Shown one piece after another: positions 50,801-60,162 of a DNA stretch of 64,000 nt (position 1 is its first letter; each line of letters opens with the position of its first letter). The stretch is from contig NC_012963.1 of the NCBI RefSeq assembly GCF_000027005.1, positions 2,418,001-2,482,000 of the forward strand, read 5' to 3'. The notes beneath the pieces were generated by a model, which saw only the letters and a list, made by a program, of their open reading frames with translations, was not told the DNA's origin and ran no database searches. Source of the stretch: Komagataella phaffii GS115. Lineage: Eukaryota; Ascomycota; Pichiomycetes; Pichiales; Pichiaceae. Position numbers and translations under genes: made by a program.

Positions 50801-53800
50801 GGAAAATTAACTGTCATGTCAAATACATCCCTGGAGAACCAACAGTTGGCTATTGACTTAGCTGAGCTGATTTTGAAATGGGAGACAAAACTTCCCAAGT
50901 CTGAAAAGCTAGGAAGTGCAGAAGAGACTGAGAAGGAAAAGTCTGTCAGTGAAGACAAGATGGACATCGATGTTAAGGAGGAAACTAAGGAAGACATTGC
51001 GGAGAGACCCAAAGCAGAAGACCAGATTGGGGGTGATGATTCCGATTCGTCTAACATTTTGACTTCTGAAGACTACGAAGTTTCTTTTGCTCAGCGGGAA
51101 GCCTGTGTAACTTTCTTGATCAGATACATCTGTATCAGTACTCAGCGTCCCTCAGAGAATGAATTAGGTAAACGTGCTTTGAACATTCTTTATGAGTTAC
51201 TTGGTCCAAAATACTGGTCTGAAGTGACGGTTAAGCTTCAATTCTTTGAACGTTTCCTGATGTCATCAGATCTAAATCAGCCAAGTTTACTAGGATACTG
51301 CCTAAATGCCTTGGAAGTACTTGCAGTTGCTTTGAAGTGGAAACCAACAACTTGGATTATCGAAAATGTAAGCTACCTGCAAAAGTTGTTGGAGAAATGT
51401 CTGCGATCTGACAATCAAGACATACAAGAAATTCTTCAAAAAGTCTTGGGAATCATACTGGAGGCCATAAATAAAGAAACACAAGGGTCTGAAGAAGATG
51501 AACCGGAGGAGGTCACCAACTTCATCTCTCTCATTGTCAATATCATCGGTGAGGATTTGTCCAACATGACTTCTGTGGCCGCGGGCGTCTCTCTATGTTG
51601 GACTTTATCACTTTATAGACCAAATGCTTTGGACAGTCTGTTGCCCTCAATCATGAGAACCTTCAATAAGCTATGCCGTGATCATATTGCAATTTCCTTG
51701 CAGGGAAACCAGCCACAATCTGGAGATTTTGCAAACATTGAGTTTGAAGCCAAGGTTACTACTAACCTTTTGGAAAAGATCTTGAATCTATGTGCTGCAC
51801 GTATTTCAAGCTTGGATGATCAACGACGTGTTTTCTTATCTTTACTAGCCCAGCTGATTGATAGATCTGTGGACAAAGATATGCTACTTAAGGTGATAAA
51901 TATTGTCACAGAATGGATTTTCAAAACTGATTTTTACCCAACAACCAAGGAAAAAGCTGGTATACTGGGAAAGATGATGATCTTCGATTTAAGGGGGGAA
52001 CCTGAATTATCTAAAAAGTTCAACCAAGTTATTGTGGATATATTCGAAAGTAAGGAACTTGCTCATACCGAGTTAACGGCTCGAATGGAAACAGCCTTTT
52101 TGTTTGGAACGAGGCTTTCTGATGTCTCTATCAGAAAGAAGCTTATGTCAATTCTAAGTGACAGTTTGGAACTCGATATTGACAAGAGACTATTCTACAT
52201 TATCAAGGATCAAAACTGGGAATATCTCTCTGACTATCCCTGGCTGAACCAGGCTTTACAGCTGCTTTATGGTTCCTTTCATTTAGACAGTCCGATTCGT
52301 CTTTCACCAGAAGAAAACACACTATCTCCTCTTCAAAGTATTACAGAAGGTTTAGCTAGGGAAAAATCTCCAGTTGAAAAGGCGCCACAGAATATCATTG
52401 ACTTTGTTGCCAAGCATAATGAGTTTTTGGATTCTGTAAGAAGCTTGACCGCGGGAGATATCCTCAATCCTTTGATTGACATTTCCTATCAAAGTGCAGA
52501 AACTATTCACAATGCTTGGGTAGTCGTTTTTCCTGTTGCCTATAGTGCTATTGAAAGCCGGTATGAATTGGAATTCACTCGTGCTTTGGTAAAACTTCTG
52601 TTCAAAGATTATCATATCAGGCAGCAGGATGCTCGTCCAAACGTAATCAAGTCGCTACTGGACGGTGTTGGAAAATGCCCTGGACTACACCTACCTCCTC
52701 ACTTGGTCAAATACTTGGGATCCAATTACAATGCCTGGTATGGTGCTATCAAGCTTCTGGAAGAGCTGAGTGAAGGCCAAGGAATTGATAATCAGAAAAT
52801 ATCAGATGCCAACCAGGATGCTCTTTTGGAAGTTTACATGTCGCTACAAGAAGACGATATGTTTTATGGTACATGGAGACGAAGAGCAAAATATTTTGAG
52901 ACGAATGCTGCCCTATCTTATGAACAGATTGGTATATGGGACAAAGCTTTGCAGCTCTATGAGGCCGCTCAAATCAAAGCACGAAGTGGTGTGTTTCCCT
53001 TTGGAGAGTCCGAATACTCTTTGTGGGAAGACCATTGGATCTACTGCGCTGAAAAGTTACAGCACTGGGAGATTCTTACCGAGTTGGCTAAACACGAGGG
53101 TTTTACGGATCTCTTATTAGAGTGTGGATGGAGAGGAGCTGACTGGATTGCAGATAGAGAACCTTTAGAGCAATCAGTGAAAACAGTCATGGATATACCT
53201 ACCCCAAGAAGACAGATATTTCAGACTTTCTTGGCTCTTCAAGGATTCTCTCAACAAAAAGATACTTTGCAAGATGTGTCTAGACTATGTGATGAGGGTA
53301 TCCAATTGACGTTAAGAAAGTGGAATGCCCTTCCACAAAGAGTTACAAGAGCCCATATTGGTCTCTTACATACATTCCAGCAGTACGTGGAACTCATGGA
53401 AGCTAGCCAAGTTTACAGCAGTTTAGTCACTACAAATGCTCAAAATCTGGATGTCAAGTCACAAGAATTAAAACGAGTTCTGCAAGCATGGAGAGAACGT
53501 TTACCTAATGTTTGGGATGATATCAATATATGGAACGACCTTGTAACCTGGCGTCAACATGTGTTTGGCGTAATCAACCGTGTTTATATGCCATTTGTAC
53601 CTGTTTTGCAGCAATCAAATGGCACGAATAATGGTAATTCTTATGCTTATAGAGGTTACCATGAGATGGCTTGGGTCATCAACAGATTTGCACATGTGGC
53701 AAGAAAACATGAAATGCCCGAAGTTTGTATCAACCAGTTAACCAAGATTTACACTTTACCTAACATTGAAATTCAAGAAGCTTTCTTGAAGCTTAGAGAA

Positions 53801-56311
53801 CAGGCTAAATGTCACTATCAGAACAGTTCTGAGTTAAACACCGGTTTAGATGTTATCAGCAACACTAATTTGGTATACTTTGCTACTCAACAAAAAGCTG
53901 AATTTTTCACATTGAAGGGTATGTTCTTAGCTAAGCTAAATGCAAAGGATGAGGCGAACCAGGCTTTTGCAACTGCTGTGCAAATTGACCTGAACTTGCC
54001 TAAAGCTTGGGCTGAATGGGGATTCTTTAACGATCGCCGTTTTAAGGAGAATCCGGAGGAGATTTTCCATGCTAAGAACGCAATCAGTTGCTACTTGCAG
54101 GCAGCTGGTTTGTACAAGGATGGAAAAACTCGTAAATTATTGTGCCGTATTCTTTGGTTGATTAGTTTGGATGATGCCGCTGGCTCTTTAGCTAAAACTT
54201 TTGAAGACCATCATGGGGAATCACCTGTTTGGTATTGGATCACATTTGTACCACAATTGTTAACTTCTCTTTCTCATAAGGAAGCTAAGATTGTGCGTCA
54301 TATTTTGATTCAGATTGCCAAGAGCTATCCTCAGTCATTACATTTCCAACTTAGGACCACTAAAGAAGATTACCAGGCTATTCAGAGACAAGCCATGGCA
54401 GTTAACAGAGCTGAAGAGCAGAGTTCCAATAAACAAGATACTGCGGATAGTGTTTTGAAGAACACCAACACACCCCAACCACAGACTCGAACAGAGACTT
54501 CAGGGACAACTGCCGAATCGGATAAAAAACCAAGCATACCTCCCAAAGAAGAGCAAGGTTCACCTCAGCCTTCCAGACCAGCAACGACTCAGGCGTCCCC
54601 GCAAGCTCAATCACAGGAGAATGGCGAAAGCTCACAGAAACATCCCCCAGAAATACCAACCACAGACTCTCGTCAACCATGGCAAGATGTGGAGGAAATT
54701 ATGGGAATTCTCAAGACAGCATATCCATTATTAGCACTATCATTAGAGTCATTGGTTGATCAACTTAACCAAAGATTCAAATGCAATGCAGATGAAGATG
54801 CATACAGATTGGTTATCGTTCTGTACAACGATGGTGTCCAACAAATGAATCGTGTTGCTAACCCCAGAGAAGAAGTTAAACTACCTGCTGCTACTGAAGC
54901 ATCAATCTCCAGGTTTGCTGATTCCGTTTTGCCAAAGAACATTAGAGAAGTCTTTGAACAAGACATTATTGCCTGCAACCCCAATCTAGAAACGTATATT
55001 TCAAAACTACGTAAATGGAGAGACTGCTTGGAAGAGAAATTGGACAGAAGCTATGGTAAAGCTGATCTGGAGCGAGTTTCTTTGCATCTGAGTTTGTTCC
55101 ATCATCAAAAGTTTGAGGACATAGAGATTCCAGGACAATATTTGCTGCATAAGGATAACAACAACCATTTCATAAAGATTGAAAGATTTTTACCCACATT
55201 GGATCTCGTGAGAGGAAGTAATGGTTGCTACAAGAGAATGACTATAAGAGGTAATGATGGAAGTTTGCATCCGTTTGCTGTCCAATTCCCAGCTGCTCGT
55301 CATTGTCGAAGAGAAGAACGTATTTTCCAATTGTTCAGAATTTTTGATGACGCTCTTTCAAGAAAGGTTCAAAGTCGACGCCGTAACATTTCACTGACTT
55401 TACCAATTGCAGTACCATTATCACCACATATCAGAATTTTGAATGATGATAAACGATATACTACACTGATGGGTATTTACGAGGAGTTTTGTCGCCGTAA
55501 GGGACAGAGCAGAGATGAACCGTTTGCTTACACAATTCAAAAGTTGAGAGCTGCGTTTGATCCAAGACTTCCTAAACCAGACATTGTTAGTGTCAGGGCT
55601 GAAGTACTTGCCTCGATTCAATCTACCTTGGTTCCATCTACCTTACTGAAGGACTATTATACTGAAAAGTTCAGCAATTACGAGAATTATTGGTTGTTTA
55701 GAAAACAATTTACTGCGCAATACGCGTCGTTCATCTTCATGACTTATATTATGTGCATTAATAGTCGTCAACCTCAGAAAATTCATATCAACGAAGGTTC
55801 AGGAAACATTTGGACTTCAGAAATGTTACCAACAAAGGTTGCTACGGGAAAGACACATAGTACTGCCTATAATAACAGTACATTAGATCCAGCAGTGAAA
55901 GCAGGGGCTCCTATTTTCTACAACACTGAATCTGTCCCCTTCCGTCTTACACCTAACATTCAAAAGTTTATTGGTGAAGCAGGTCTTGAGGGAATTCTAT
56001 CCGTCTATATTTTGGTGATCGCAAACAGCTTATCAGACAGCGAGTTTGACATGGAGCAGTACCTGAGCCTTTTCGTCAGAGATGAAGTGATCTCTTGGTT
56101 CGCTCAACAACATCGTGCCAGTGCCCAAACTAACCAATTGAGAGAAATTGTCCGTGTCAACGTTGAACTTCTTACAAAGAGAGTTTTACAATTGAACCAC
56201 ATTCCTAACAGTCAGAACGTTGCTACTCAATTTGTGTTGAATCTCATATCTCAAGCTGTCAATCCACGCAATTTGGCGTACACAGACTCTGCTTGGATGG
56301 CATACCTTTAG
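44834..56311 (+). CDS. TRA1: TRA1, SAGA/NuA4 activator-binding subunit
   Basis: 3825 aa in one exon, close to Saccharomyces Tra1 (3744). Most of the length is HEAT/TPR-like helical repeat. A FAT domain occupies roughly 2600-3180. A low-complexity Pro/Gln/Ser linker (about 3195-3285) leads to the PI3K-like pseudokinase (about 3440-3770), which lacks the usual catalytic loop, and the protein ends in a FATC domain with terminal WMAYL. An acidic Asp/Glu/Lys insert is near 2030-2080. Role: docking surface for transcription activators in SAGA and NuA4. The gene fills 18 percent of the window. Confidence 0.98.
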   Translation: MLHVVQLDDFATRLKAAEDYQSKHSVLSEICDSLETFNAAQDYEYFLKSLIPLFIDVLKEVPVSFVANSPENKLRNITLEILHRIPANDALQAYSNEIVDTLMDLLKVENELNGILCMKAITTLHKTFKASLQEKVHPFIDIVIEIYSNIPQVVEEQFNGNQIDSKENVDSTSRPNSPSFSSQSDDSKQLAQAMFSFKTLAESPITMVSLYSSYKELAASSLGNFIPHVMKVLSLEVAKQAEARKAAEEKGIILVNVCKEITNRANYGEFIIGQVKAASFLAYLFIRRQAQTFLEPYQQAIPDIIIRLLQDCPSELSAARKELLHATRHILSTDFRKMFIPKIDLLFDLRVLIGEGFTAYETLRPLAYSTVADFIHNVRDHLTPAQLWKSVSIYCKNLQDDSLALTVQIMSAKLLLNLIEKIMRSESKTESRQLLMVIIDAYTKRFKMLNSRYNGIMKQHATYEKEKQEKQNQERLLTNKLDGTTPSPSDDKKVELIDEDQDVKMEDPTPEISDQETIKGDNDASTEPQDSEQQLADFMSLQEYLPIQVSVPPEIDLLKDSRYLFKTLMTFLKTIMIGLKNSNPPSSQNHFNAQNWNETARGFSNEDINILKSLFRECILALRFFSTSKTSLPASSMKQSFDITGPNLPITSTKEEKDLMEIFATMFIHIDPASFNEIVREELPFMYKQMLDFASLLHIPQFFLASVITSSSFSGILITFLKSKLVDLGEVNIIKSNILIRLFKLCFMSVSLFPAANESVILPHLNELILKSLKLSTTAKEPLVYFYLIRTLFRSIGGGRFENLYKEIMPLLQVLLESLSKLIHEARRPQERDIYVELCLTVPVRLSVLVPHLSYLMKPLVYALNGSQESVSQGLRTLELCVDNLTAEYFDPIIEPVIDDVMEALSKHLKPLPYYHQHSHTTLRILGKLGGRNRTFIKPVDNLKTDSELFQNVEAMFKIHGLPNEVPLSITPGLSAAFSLLTDPRPRIHYRINSFKYISGIFQLFLGATQLPDDYANRLKESMDIILEDTIAPDEPLNKLHHFPVKDIAKYDSQMELLVKLLESIFYAVSLQEVREESKALIRGTCNHFILLYFNKMVIDKRKFVRKFSVDNHEGNLFLNENCIFDAIIYALSSDNSAVRSMGLESVQLIYDSCVELFGNIDCALKFAPLNVMCSKFIHCCFEEPYHKKLAGCIGLEMMLNSLDIPMKYFNARQLEIIRALFYVLRDTAPELPCEVTNTAKRLILNSLKEWNKELTRNDVFSSVFQNLVSSLIVDLPNANEIVRATAQEALRTLSETTQVPIATMISPCKHILLAPIFGKPLRALPFQMQIGNIDAITFCMGLENSFLEYNEELNRLVQEALALVDAEDESLVSAHRISEHKTSEQLVRLRVVCIQLLSLAITKPEFAAAQQRSNIRVKILVVFFKSLCGRSIEIIRAAHGGLKAVIDLKMKLPKELLQNGLRPMLMNLSDHKKLTVASLEALSGLLKLFISYFKVGIGSKLLDHLLAWAQPRTLQQLGSQDLENNSTVQIIVAILDVFHLLPPTAHKFMNDLMNALLYLENNLHRCQYSPFREPLAKFLDRFPDESFEYFFNEFSKREITTRFVYFVGLDSCSSLRAKVLESLPRVRGLLHQEGSAEEKCVRFSNLVDLCESLAASDKEWIKDKEELLGELLDAGSVCLTLKRSSNVVSPLYFQVDQGFETLQLLYIEYFKSQPLGHEKVFNFIDKISKEGLPFVLEFDDFIFNEVVKCQDIPTVQQTLDTIIRMTPQVSSLDARVYLYKRIFLPICIYESEMHGDLSRLSQTENNELPAWLKSFDSDVWKATGPLVDDYTSTLEDRYRLELMQLTALLIKGAPTALTDMRKDIIKFSWNYIKLDDNTSKQAAYVVTAYFISRFDTPSELTTRIFVALLRCHQIDTRYLVKQALELLAPVLSERTNSELDWLKWPRRVLSEDGFNITQVANIYQLIVKFPDLFYPARDHFIPNIITAMGKLTVMSNTSLENQQLAIDLAELILKWETKLPKSEKLGSAEETEKEKSVSEDKMDIDVKEETKEDIAERPKAEDQIGGDDSDSSNILTSEDYEVSFAQREACVTFLIRYICISTQRPSENELGKRALNILYELLGPKYWSEVTVKLQFFERFLMSSDLNQPSLLGYCLNALEVLAVALKWKPTTWIIENVSYLQKLLEKCLRSDNQDIQEILQKVLGIILEAINKETQGSEEDEPEEVTNFISLIVNIIGEDLSNMTSVAAGVSLCWTLSLYRPNALDSLLPSIMRTFNKLCRDHIAISLQGNQPQSGDFANIEFEAKVTTNLLEKILNLCAARISSLDDQRRVFLSLLAQLIDRSVDKDMLLKVINIVTEWIFKTDFYPTTKEKAGILGKMMIFDLRGEPELSKKFNQVIVDIFESKELAHTELTARMETAFLFGTRLSDVSIRKKLMSILSDSLELDIDKRLFYIIKDQNWEYLSDYPWLNQALQLLYGSFHLDSPIRLSPEENTLSPLQSITEGLAREKSPVEKAPQNIIDFVAKHNEFLDSVRSLTAGDILNPLIDISYQSAETIHNAWVVVFPVAYSAIESRYELEFTRALVKLLFKDYHIRQQDARPNVIKSLLDGVGKCPGLHLPPHLVKYLGSNYNAWYGAIKLLEELSEGQGIDNQKISDANQDALLEVYMSLQEDDMFYGTWRRRAKYFETNAALSYEQIGIWDKALQLYEAAQIKARSGVFPFGESEYSLWEDHWIYCAEKLQHWEILTELAKHEGFTDLLLECGWRGADWIADREPLEQSVKTVMDIPTPRRQIFQTFLALQGFSQQKDTLQDVSRLCDEGIQLTLRKWNALPQRVTRAHIGLLHTFQQYVELMEASQVYSSLVTTNAQNLDVKSQELKRVLQAWRERLPNVWDDINIWNDLVTWRQHVFGVINRVYMPFVPVLQQSNGTNNGNSYAYRGYHEMAWVINRFAHVARKHEMPEVCINQLTKIYTLPNIEIQEAFLKLREQAKCHYQNSSELNTGLDVISNTNLVYFATQQKAEFFTLKGMFLAKLNAKDEANQAFATAVQIDLNLPKAWAEWGFFNDRRFKENPEEIFHAKNAISCYLQAAGLYKDGKTRKLLCRILWLISLDDAAGSLAKTFEDHHGESPVWYWITFVPQLLTSLSHKEAKIVRHILIQIAKSYPQSLHFQLRTTKEDYQAIQRQAMAVNRAEEQSSNKQDTADSVLKNTNTPQPQTRTETSGTTAESDKKPSIPPKEEQGSPQPSRPATTQASPQAQSQENGESSQKHPPEIPTTDSRQPWQDVEEIMGILKTAYPLLALSLESLVDQLNQRFKCNADEDAYRLVIVLYNDGVQQMNRVANPREEVKLPAATEASISRFADSVLPKNIREVFEQDIIACNPNLETYISKLRKWRDCLEEKLDRSYGKADLERVSLHLSLFHHQKFEDIEIPGQYLLHKDNNNHFIKIERFLPTLDLVRGSNGCYKRMTIRGNDGSLHPFAVQFPAARHCRREERIFQLFRIFDDALSRKVQSRRRNISLTLPIAVPLSPHIRILNDDKRYTTLMGIYEEFCRRKGQSRDEPFAYTIQKLRAAFDPRLPKPDIVSVRAEVLASIQSTLVPSTLLKDYYTEKFSNYENYWLFRKQFTAQYASFIFMTYIMCINSRQPQKIHINEGSGNIWTSEMLPTKVATGKTHSTAYNNSTLDPAVKAGAPIFYNTESVPFRLTPNIQKFIGEAGLEGILSVYILVIANSLSDSEFDMEQYLSLFVRDEVISWFAQQHRASAQTNQLREIVRVNVELLTKRVLQLNHIPNSQNVATQFVLNLISQAVNPRNLAYTDSAWMAYL

Positions 56312-56358
56312 GTACTTCAAAATTTAATATGATTAATTTACGATATCGATCGCTTTTA

Positions 56359-56964
56359 TTATTTACCAGGTGTAGGTGGGCTCATAGAGTTGCCAGTCAA
56401 GTAGTCGTAAAATCTCCGTTCGATCTTGCATATCATAGATTCTGATTTCACTACTCCATTTTTCACCCAGATACCCCAAGAACCCATCATATTTGCCATG
56501 AGCATATCTGTGAAGAGACGGTCCCCTACAACGACCACTTGAGAGGGAGTCTCTATAATTTTGTTTTGATAAAAGTAGTCTAGTATCTCTTTGTAGCAAC
56601 CGGGCTTCTTGGTTGCGTGTCTCAAAACTGTGACCCCAGTGGCTTTTTCCAATTTGGACGCCTGTCTATGTCCCTCGTCGTCGTTCGTTCCGGCGCTATT
56701 ACTCACAATTAAAAGACTGGCTTTTGGATATTGTTTTTTAAGGGCATCCCAGGTCTGCTGGTAGGCTGGCCAGACTTTATCGTCGTGCGCTTTGGCGAAA
56801 CAGTTGTCTTTATCTAGTACGATGGCTCTGATGCCTTTCTCGGGCATCAACGGAAATGCAGGAGCGATGGGTAGATCTTTAAATGTGGGGATCATCATAT
56901 GGGGTAAACATAATGATGGGTTGATGAGAAGCCTTGAAACGTTCACAGTTGCACTGACATTCAT
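56359..56964 (-). CDS. GEP4: GEP4, mitochondrial phosphatidylglycerophosphatase
   Basis: 201 aa. HAD-family phosphatase: catalytic VLDKDNC with Asp51 and Asp53, LLIVSNSAG (motif II), KKPGC (motif III Lys) and VVGDRLFTD (motif IV). It removes phosphate from PGP to give phosphatidylglycerol for cardiolipin synthesis at the inner mitochondrial membrane. Divergent from HEL2 over 185 bp; its 3' end faces TRA1 (stops 47 bp apart). Confidence 0.94.
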   Translation of the reverse strand: MNVSATVNVSRLLINPSLCLPHMMIPTFKDLPIAPAFPLMPEKGIRAIVLDKDNCFAKAHDDKVWPAYQQTWDALKKQYPKASLLIVSNSAGTNDDEGHRQASKLEKATGVTVLRHATKKPGCYKEILDYFYQNKIIETPSQVVVVGDRLFTDMLMANMMGSWGIWVKNGVVKSESMICKIERRFYDYLTGNSMSPPTPGK

Positions 56965-57149
56965 GCTGGGAACCAGATATTCTGGGGTTCACCTACGTCT
57001 TCGCTGGGAGGGCTCTATGCCGGAAGACTGCCAGGATAGTTTTTTTCCTCCCAGCGTTCAAGAAATCGAGGGTAGCACCTACCAACATCGATGAACTGAG
57101 AAAATAATACCTTCGACCCAAAATTTCACATTGACTCATCGCCCGAAAA

Positions 57150-58895
57150 ATGTCGGAAACGTCCAAAAGACGAGGCGGGAGACCTCCTAGAAAAGCCAAA
57201 TCCGATGACTCAGGAAAAGAAAAAATCAAATGGACCCGAAATACGACACAGGGCCTTCAGTCCAAGGAAGACGCTGTAGAGAATGAGGATAAGAGAACTA
57301 CTTGTATTATCTGTGCCAACCCTATAGTCTATGGCTCCATTACCACGTGCAATCATTTGACCTGTAACAAGTGTTCCATTCGGCAAAGAGCCCTATACAA
57401 GAAGAACCAATGTTTAGTGTGTCGTTCAGAGAATGAGTCTGTCATTGTGACGGCTGACTATCAGCTGAAACCCATATTTGACGATTACAAACCTCAGGAT
57501 TTTATCCCGAATGACAACAAGCTTGGTATGAAATTCACTAGTGAAGAGGCTGCTGGTGCAACACTGGATTTACTCAAACTGACGTGTCCATTGAACTCCT
57601 GTAAGGAAAGCAAGGAGTATGGCTCTTTCAAAAAACTTAACCAACACTGTAGAGAGGCCCATGACAGACAGTTCTGTTTGATATGTGCCAACTTTAAGCA
57701 TGCATTTCCCTCAGAACTAAAGTTATACACGCAAAAGAAATTACAAACCCACCAAGTTTCAGGAGACGAAATAGGTTTCAAAGGACATCCTGTGTGCATG
57801 CTCTGTCCCAATAAACATTTCTACTCAGATGACGAGTTGTACGCACATCTCAGAGAAAAGCATGAAAAGTGTCATGTATGCAACGAACTAGATCCAACGA
57901 ATCCCCAATACTTTAGAGATTATGACCAGCTGTTCAATCATTTCAATGAGGTGCATTTTCCTTGCAATGTTCAAGAATGTCTGGATCAAAAATTTGTGGT
58001 ATTCAAAGATGAATTTGACCTTCAAGCTCATATGATCAGTGAACACCCGATGTTGGTCGGTAACCGAAAGACATTGAATTTGTTCGGCGGTTCAAACTCT
58101 AAGAGTGTTACCACCCCTCACAATAACAATAAATTTAGATCGCAATTATCCACACTCCCATCCCAAGCTACTGCACATGATGTCAAGAGAACACGTTTTG
58201 AAGAAAGAGCCCGTCATTATATTCATTATGATTCTGCGAAGTTCGATGAGTTTATCACCGTCAATGAAGCCTACGATGCTGGACATTTAACTGCTCAAAA
58301 CCTCCTTTCAAGGTACAACGAATTGTTTAAATTTCAAAAACCAGAAGAGATTAACCTCCTAATATATGATCTATCTGAACTATACCCTAAGAACTCCTCC
58401 AAAGCAATTGATTTAGTCCAGCTCAATGCTGCCCATGACAGGGAGACAGAATTCAATCAAAAGTACCCATCTCTCAACAACACAGATCTATTCACACCAC
58501 ATGGTTGGGGGAATAATCCAATTAGAGCCAACAAGAAGGGTGTTCTTTCAGAACAACGTTTTCCCAAACCTGCAAAAAGCACTTTATCAACTCCTACAGC
58601 ATTCCCTAGTATTCAATCCGCCAGAACCAAACAGAAACCTAAACCAAAAACTTTTGGCTTGGACCCTGAAAAGTTCCCTGCATTACCTCAAAATACAACC
58701 AAGAAGTACCCTAGAGTTCGTCCAGTTGAAAATGGACCAGGACAATGGGGATCTTCTCCGGCTATGTCTGCAAGTTCTTCATTGAACAGTTCTGCGAACT
58801 CCTCCTTTGTCGACTTGAACTCCTTAGATGCTGCTCTAACCGATAAAAAGGACAAAAGAAAGAAGAAGCAAATCTTATTTAAAGTTGGGATATAG
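57150..58895 (+). CDS. HEL2: HEL2, RING E3 ubiquitin ligase (ribosome quality control)
   Basis: 581 aa. N-terminal RING with Cys52 to Cys91 (CIICANP, CNHLTCNKC, CLVC), then several C2H2-type fingers (about 145-300; for example CHVCNE and NVQECLDQ regions), and a Pro/Ser-rich tail with a basic end (KKDKRKKKQ). This is the ZNF598/Hel2 layout. It ubiquitinates 40S proteins on collided ribosomes. It converges on PEX10 with only 6 bp between stops. Confidence 0.93.
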   Translation: MSETSKRRGGRPPRKAKSDDSGKEKIKWTRNTTQGLQSKEDAVENEDKRTTCIICANPIVYGSITTCNHLTCNKCSIRQRALYKKNQCLVCRSENESVIVTADYQLKPIFDDYKPQDFIPNDNKLGMKFTSEEAAGATLDLLKLTCPLNSCKESKEYGSFKKLNQHCREAHDRQFCLICANFKHAFPSELKLYTQKKLQTHQVSGDEIGFKGHPVCMLCPNKHFYSDDELYAHLREKHEKCHVCNELDPTNPQYFRDYDQLFNHFNEVHFPCNVQECLDQKFVVFKDEFDLQAHMISEHPMLVGNRKTLNLFGGSNSKSVTTPHNNNKFRSQLSTLPSQATAHDVKRTRFEERARHYIHYDSAKFDEFITVNEAYDAGHLTAQNLLSRYNELFKFQKPEEINLLIYDLSELYPKNSSKAIDLVQLNAAHDRETEFNQKYPSLNNTDLFTPHGWGNNPIRANKKGVLSEQRFPKPAKSTLSTPTAFPSIQSARTKQKPKPKTFGLDPEKFPALPQNTTKKYPRVRPVENGPGQWGSSPAMSASSSLNSSANSSFVDLNSLDAALTDKKDKRKKKQILFKVGI

Positions 58896-58901
58896 AATAA
58901 T

Positions 58902-59915
58902 CTAATGCAATGGTAACAGTTGCTGTTCCAACACTTTTTGCCTACACAGAGGACATTCTGGTCTTTCTTTGCACCAGTCTATTATGCAGCTCCAACAGAA
59001 GCAATGCCCACAATTAGCTGCAGTAGGGTTAGTCATATAGGAAAGACACAACATGCATTGTCTTGAAGACTCCGGAATGTAAGGTAATTGACCCGGATCT
59101 GATAAGTCTATGATTCCTAATTGTTGCTTTGCCTCTTCCTGTTCTTCTTCTGAGGGGATTCCATACATGATATCCTTATTGTTCGCCCTCAAATTGCTTT
59201 CATCATGCTCGTCGTTTCCGGTGAATGAGCCAATCAAACCTTTGAAGCCACCCAGACTTTTCATGACCAGTTGGAGTACAATCAACCCTCCTAGTAATTC
59301 GTAGTTCCCATTTGGTGTCCTTTCCTTGTTAATCTTGTGACCGAATGCATACCTCATGGAGAAAAACCTCTTGGATATGTTATAGAACTGCCCTGAAAAA
59401 TAGAACACTGCGATGTGAAGGTTCATGATGGTGTCCAGCACCTTCGAATATGACATATTTGATAAATATTTCTCAATTCTCAATGAGATTGGTAGCTCTT
59501 TGTTGATCTTTTCCTCCGTCACTTCATCTTTCGGTGTTGACGAGGATTTTAATCGCCGAAATAACCTGGTCAAAAAATAAGGCAAGATGGCGTACGCAAA
59601 TATAAACCCAGCTCTTGCAAGATATCTAGGTATTCTCTTACCATCTCTAGAGACATAGATTAGGTCAACGTATTCTTCCCCTAGTGTTTTAGTTCCGAGT
59701 AGCGTTGTTAGAGATAAATATAATGCCTTTGCAGCTACGCCAATCTCTTCTGGATGGGTATGGGTGAATCTTTGCCCTTTAAAGATCTGAATAACGTTTT
59801 GGAGTTTGTCCCGTAATACTGTTTCAAAATAGGAGTCCTTCTGGTTGGCTCTGACAATTGCCGGAGCATTGGCAAACTCTAAGTAATTGGCCTTGAAATC
59901 GGGCCTCGGAGACAC
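58902..59915 (-). CDS. PEX10: PEX10, peroxisomal RING E3 ligase (start codon uncertain)
   Basis: 337 codons from a GTG at 59915; the frame is open 12 codons further to a TAG at 59952-59954 and has no ATG before the conserved region (FANAPAIVRANQKD). The Pex2/Pex12-type membrane domain lies at about 15-230 (GEEYVDLIYVSRDGKR motif, several hydrophobic helices) and the C-terminal RING at about 286-323 (CMLC, CGHCFCWSC, CKERPECPLC). It ubiquitinates Pex5 in the matrix-import machinery. The N-terminus is too short only by the missing start: yeast Pex10 has about 24 residues before the same motif. The ATG at 60071 lies in frame but behind the TAG. No intron with usable sites was found. Confidence 0.88.
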   Translation of the reverse strand: MSPRPDFKANYLEFANAPAIVRANQKDSYFETVLRDKLQNVIQIFKGQRFTHTHPEEIGVAAKALYLSLTTLLGTKTLGEEYVDLIYVSRDGKRIPRYLARAGFIFAYAILPYFLTRLFRRLKSSSTPKDEVTEEKINKELPISLRIEKYLSNMSYSKVLDTIMNLHIAVFYFSGQFYNISKRFFSMRYAFGHKINKERTPNGNYELLGGLIVLQLVMKSLGGFKGLIGSFTGNDEHDESNLRANNKDIMYGIPSEEEQEEAKQQLGIIDLSDPGQLPYIPESSRQCMLCLSYMTNPTAANCGHCFCWSCIIDWCKERPECPLCRQKVLEQQLLPLH

Positions 59916-60162
59916 TGCTCTCAGCTTGATCTCTTCAGACGGGGGCGATATCTAAGATTGGCAGATATGTGAAGCGCTTCTTGCTGGGTGGTAAGCTTGG
60001 TTCTGAAGAAAGGAAAACAGAGGAGAGAGGAAAAGGCAGATGGTTTGTCCAGTGGGGGAAGTGATTTGCATGTGGAGAAGGTAGATTAGGCTTTCGAGAT
60101 CAGAAAAGGAAATAGTTACTTAATTAGGTTTTAAGTTAAAATAAATATGATAAAGCTAGGAT

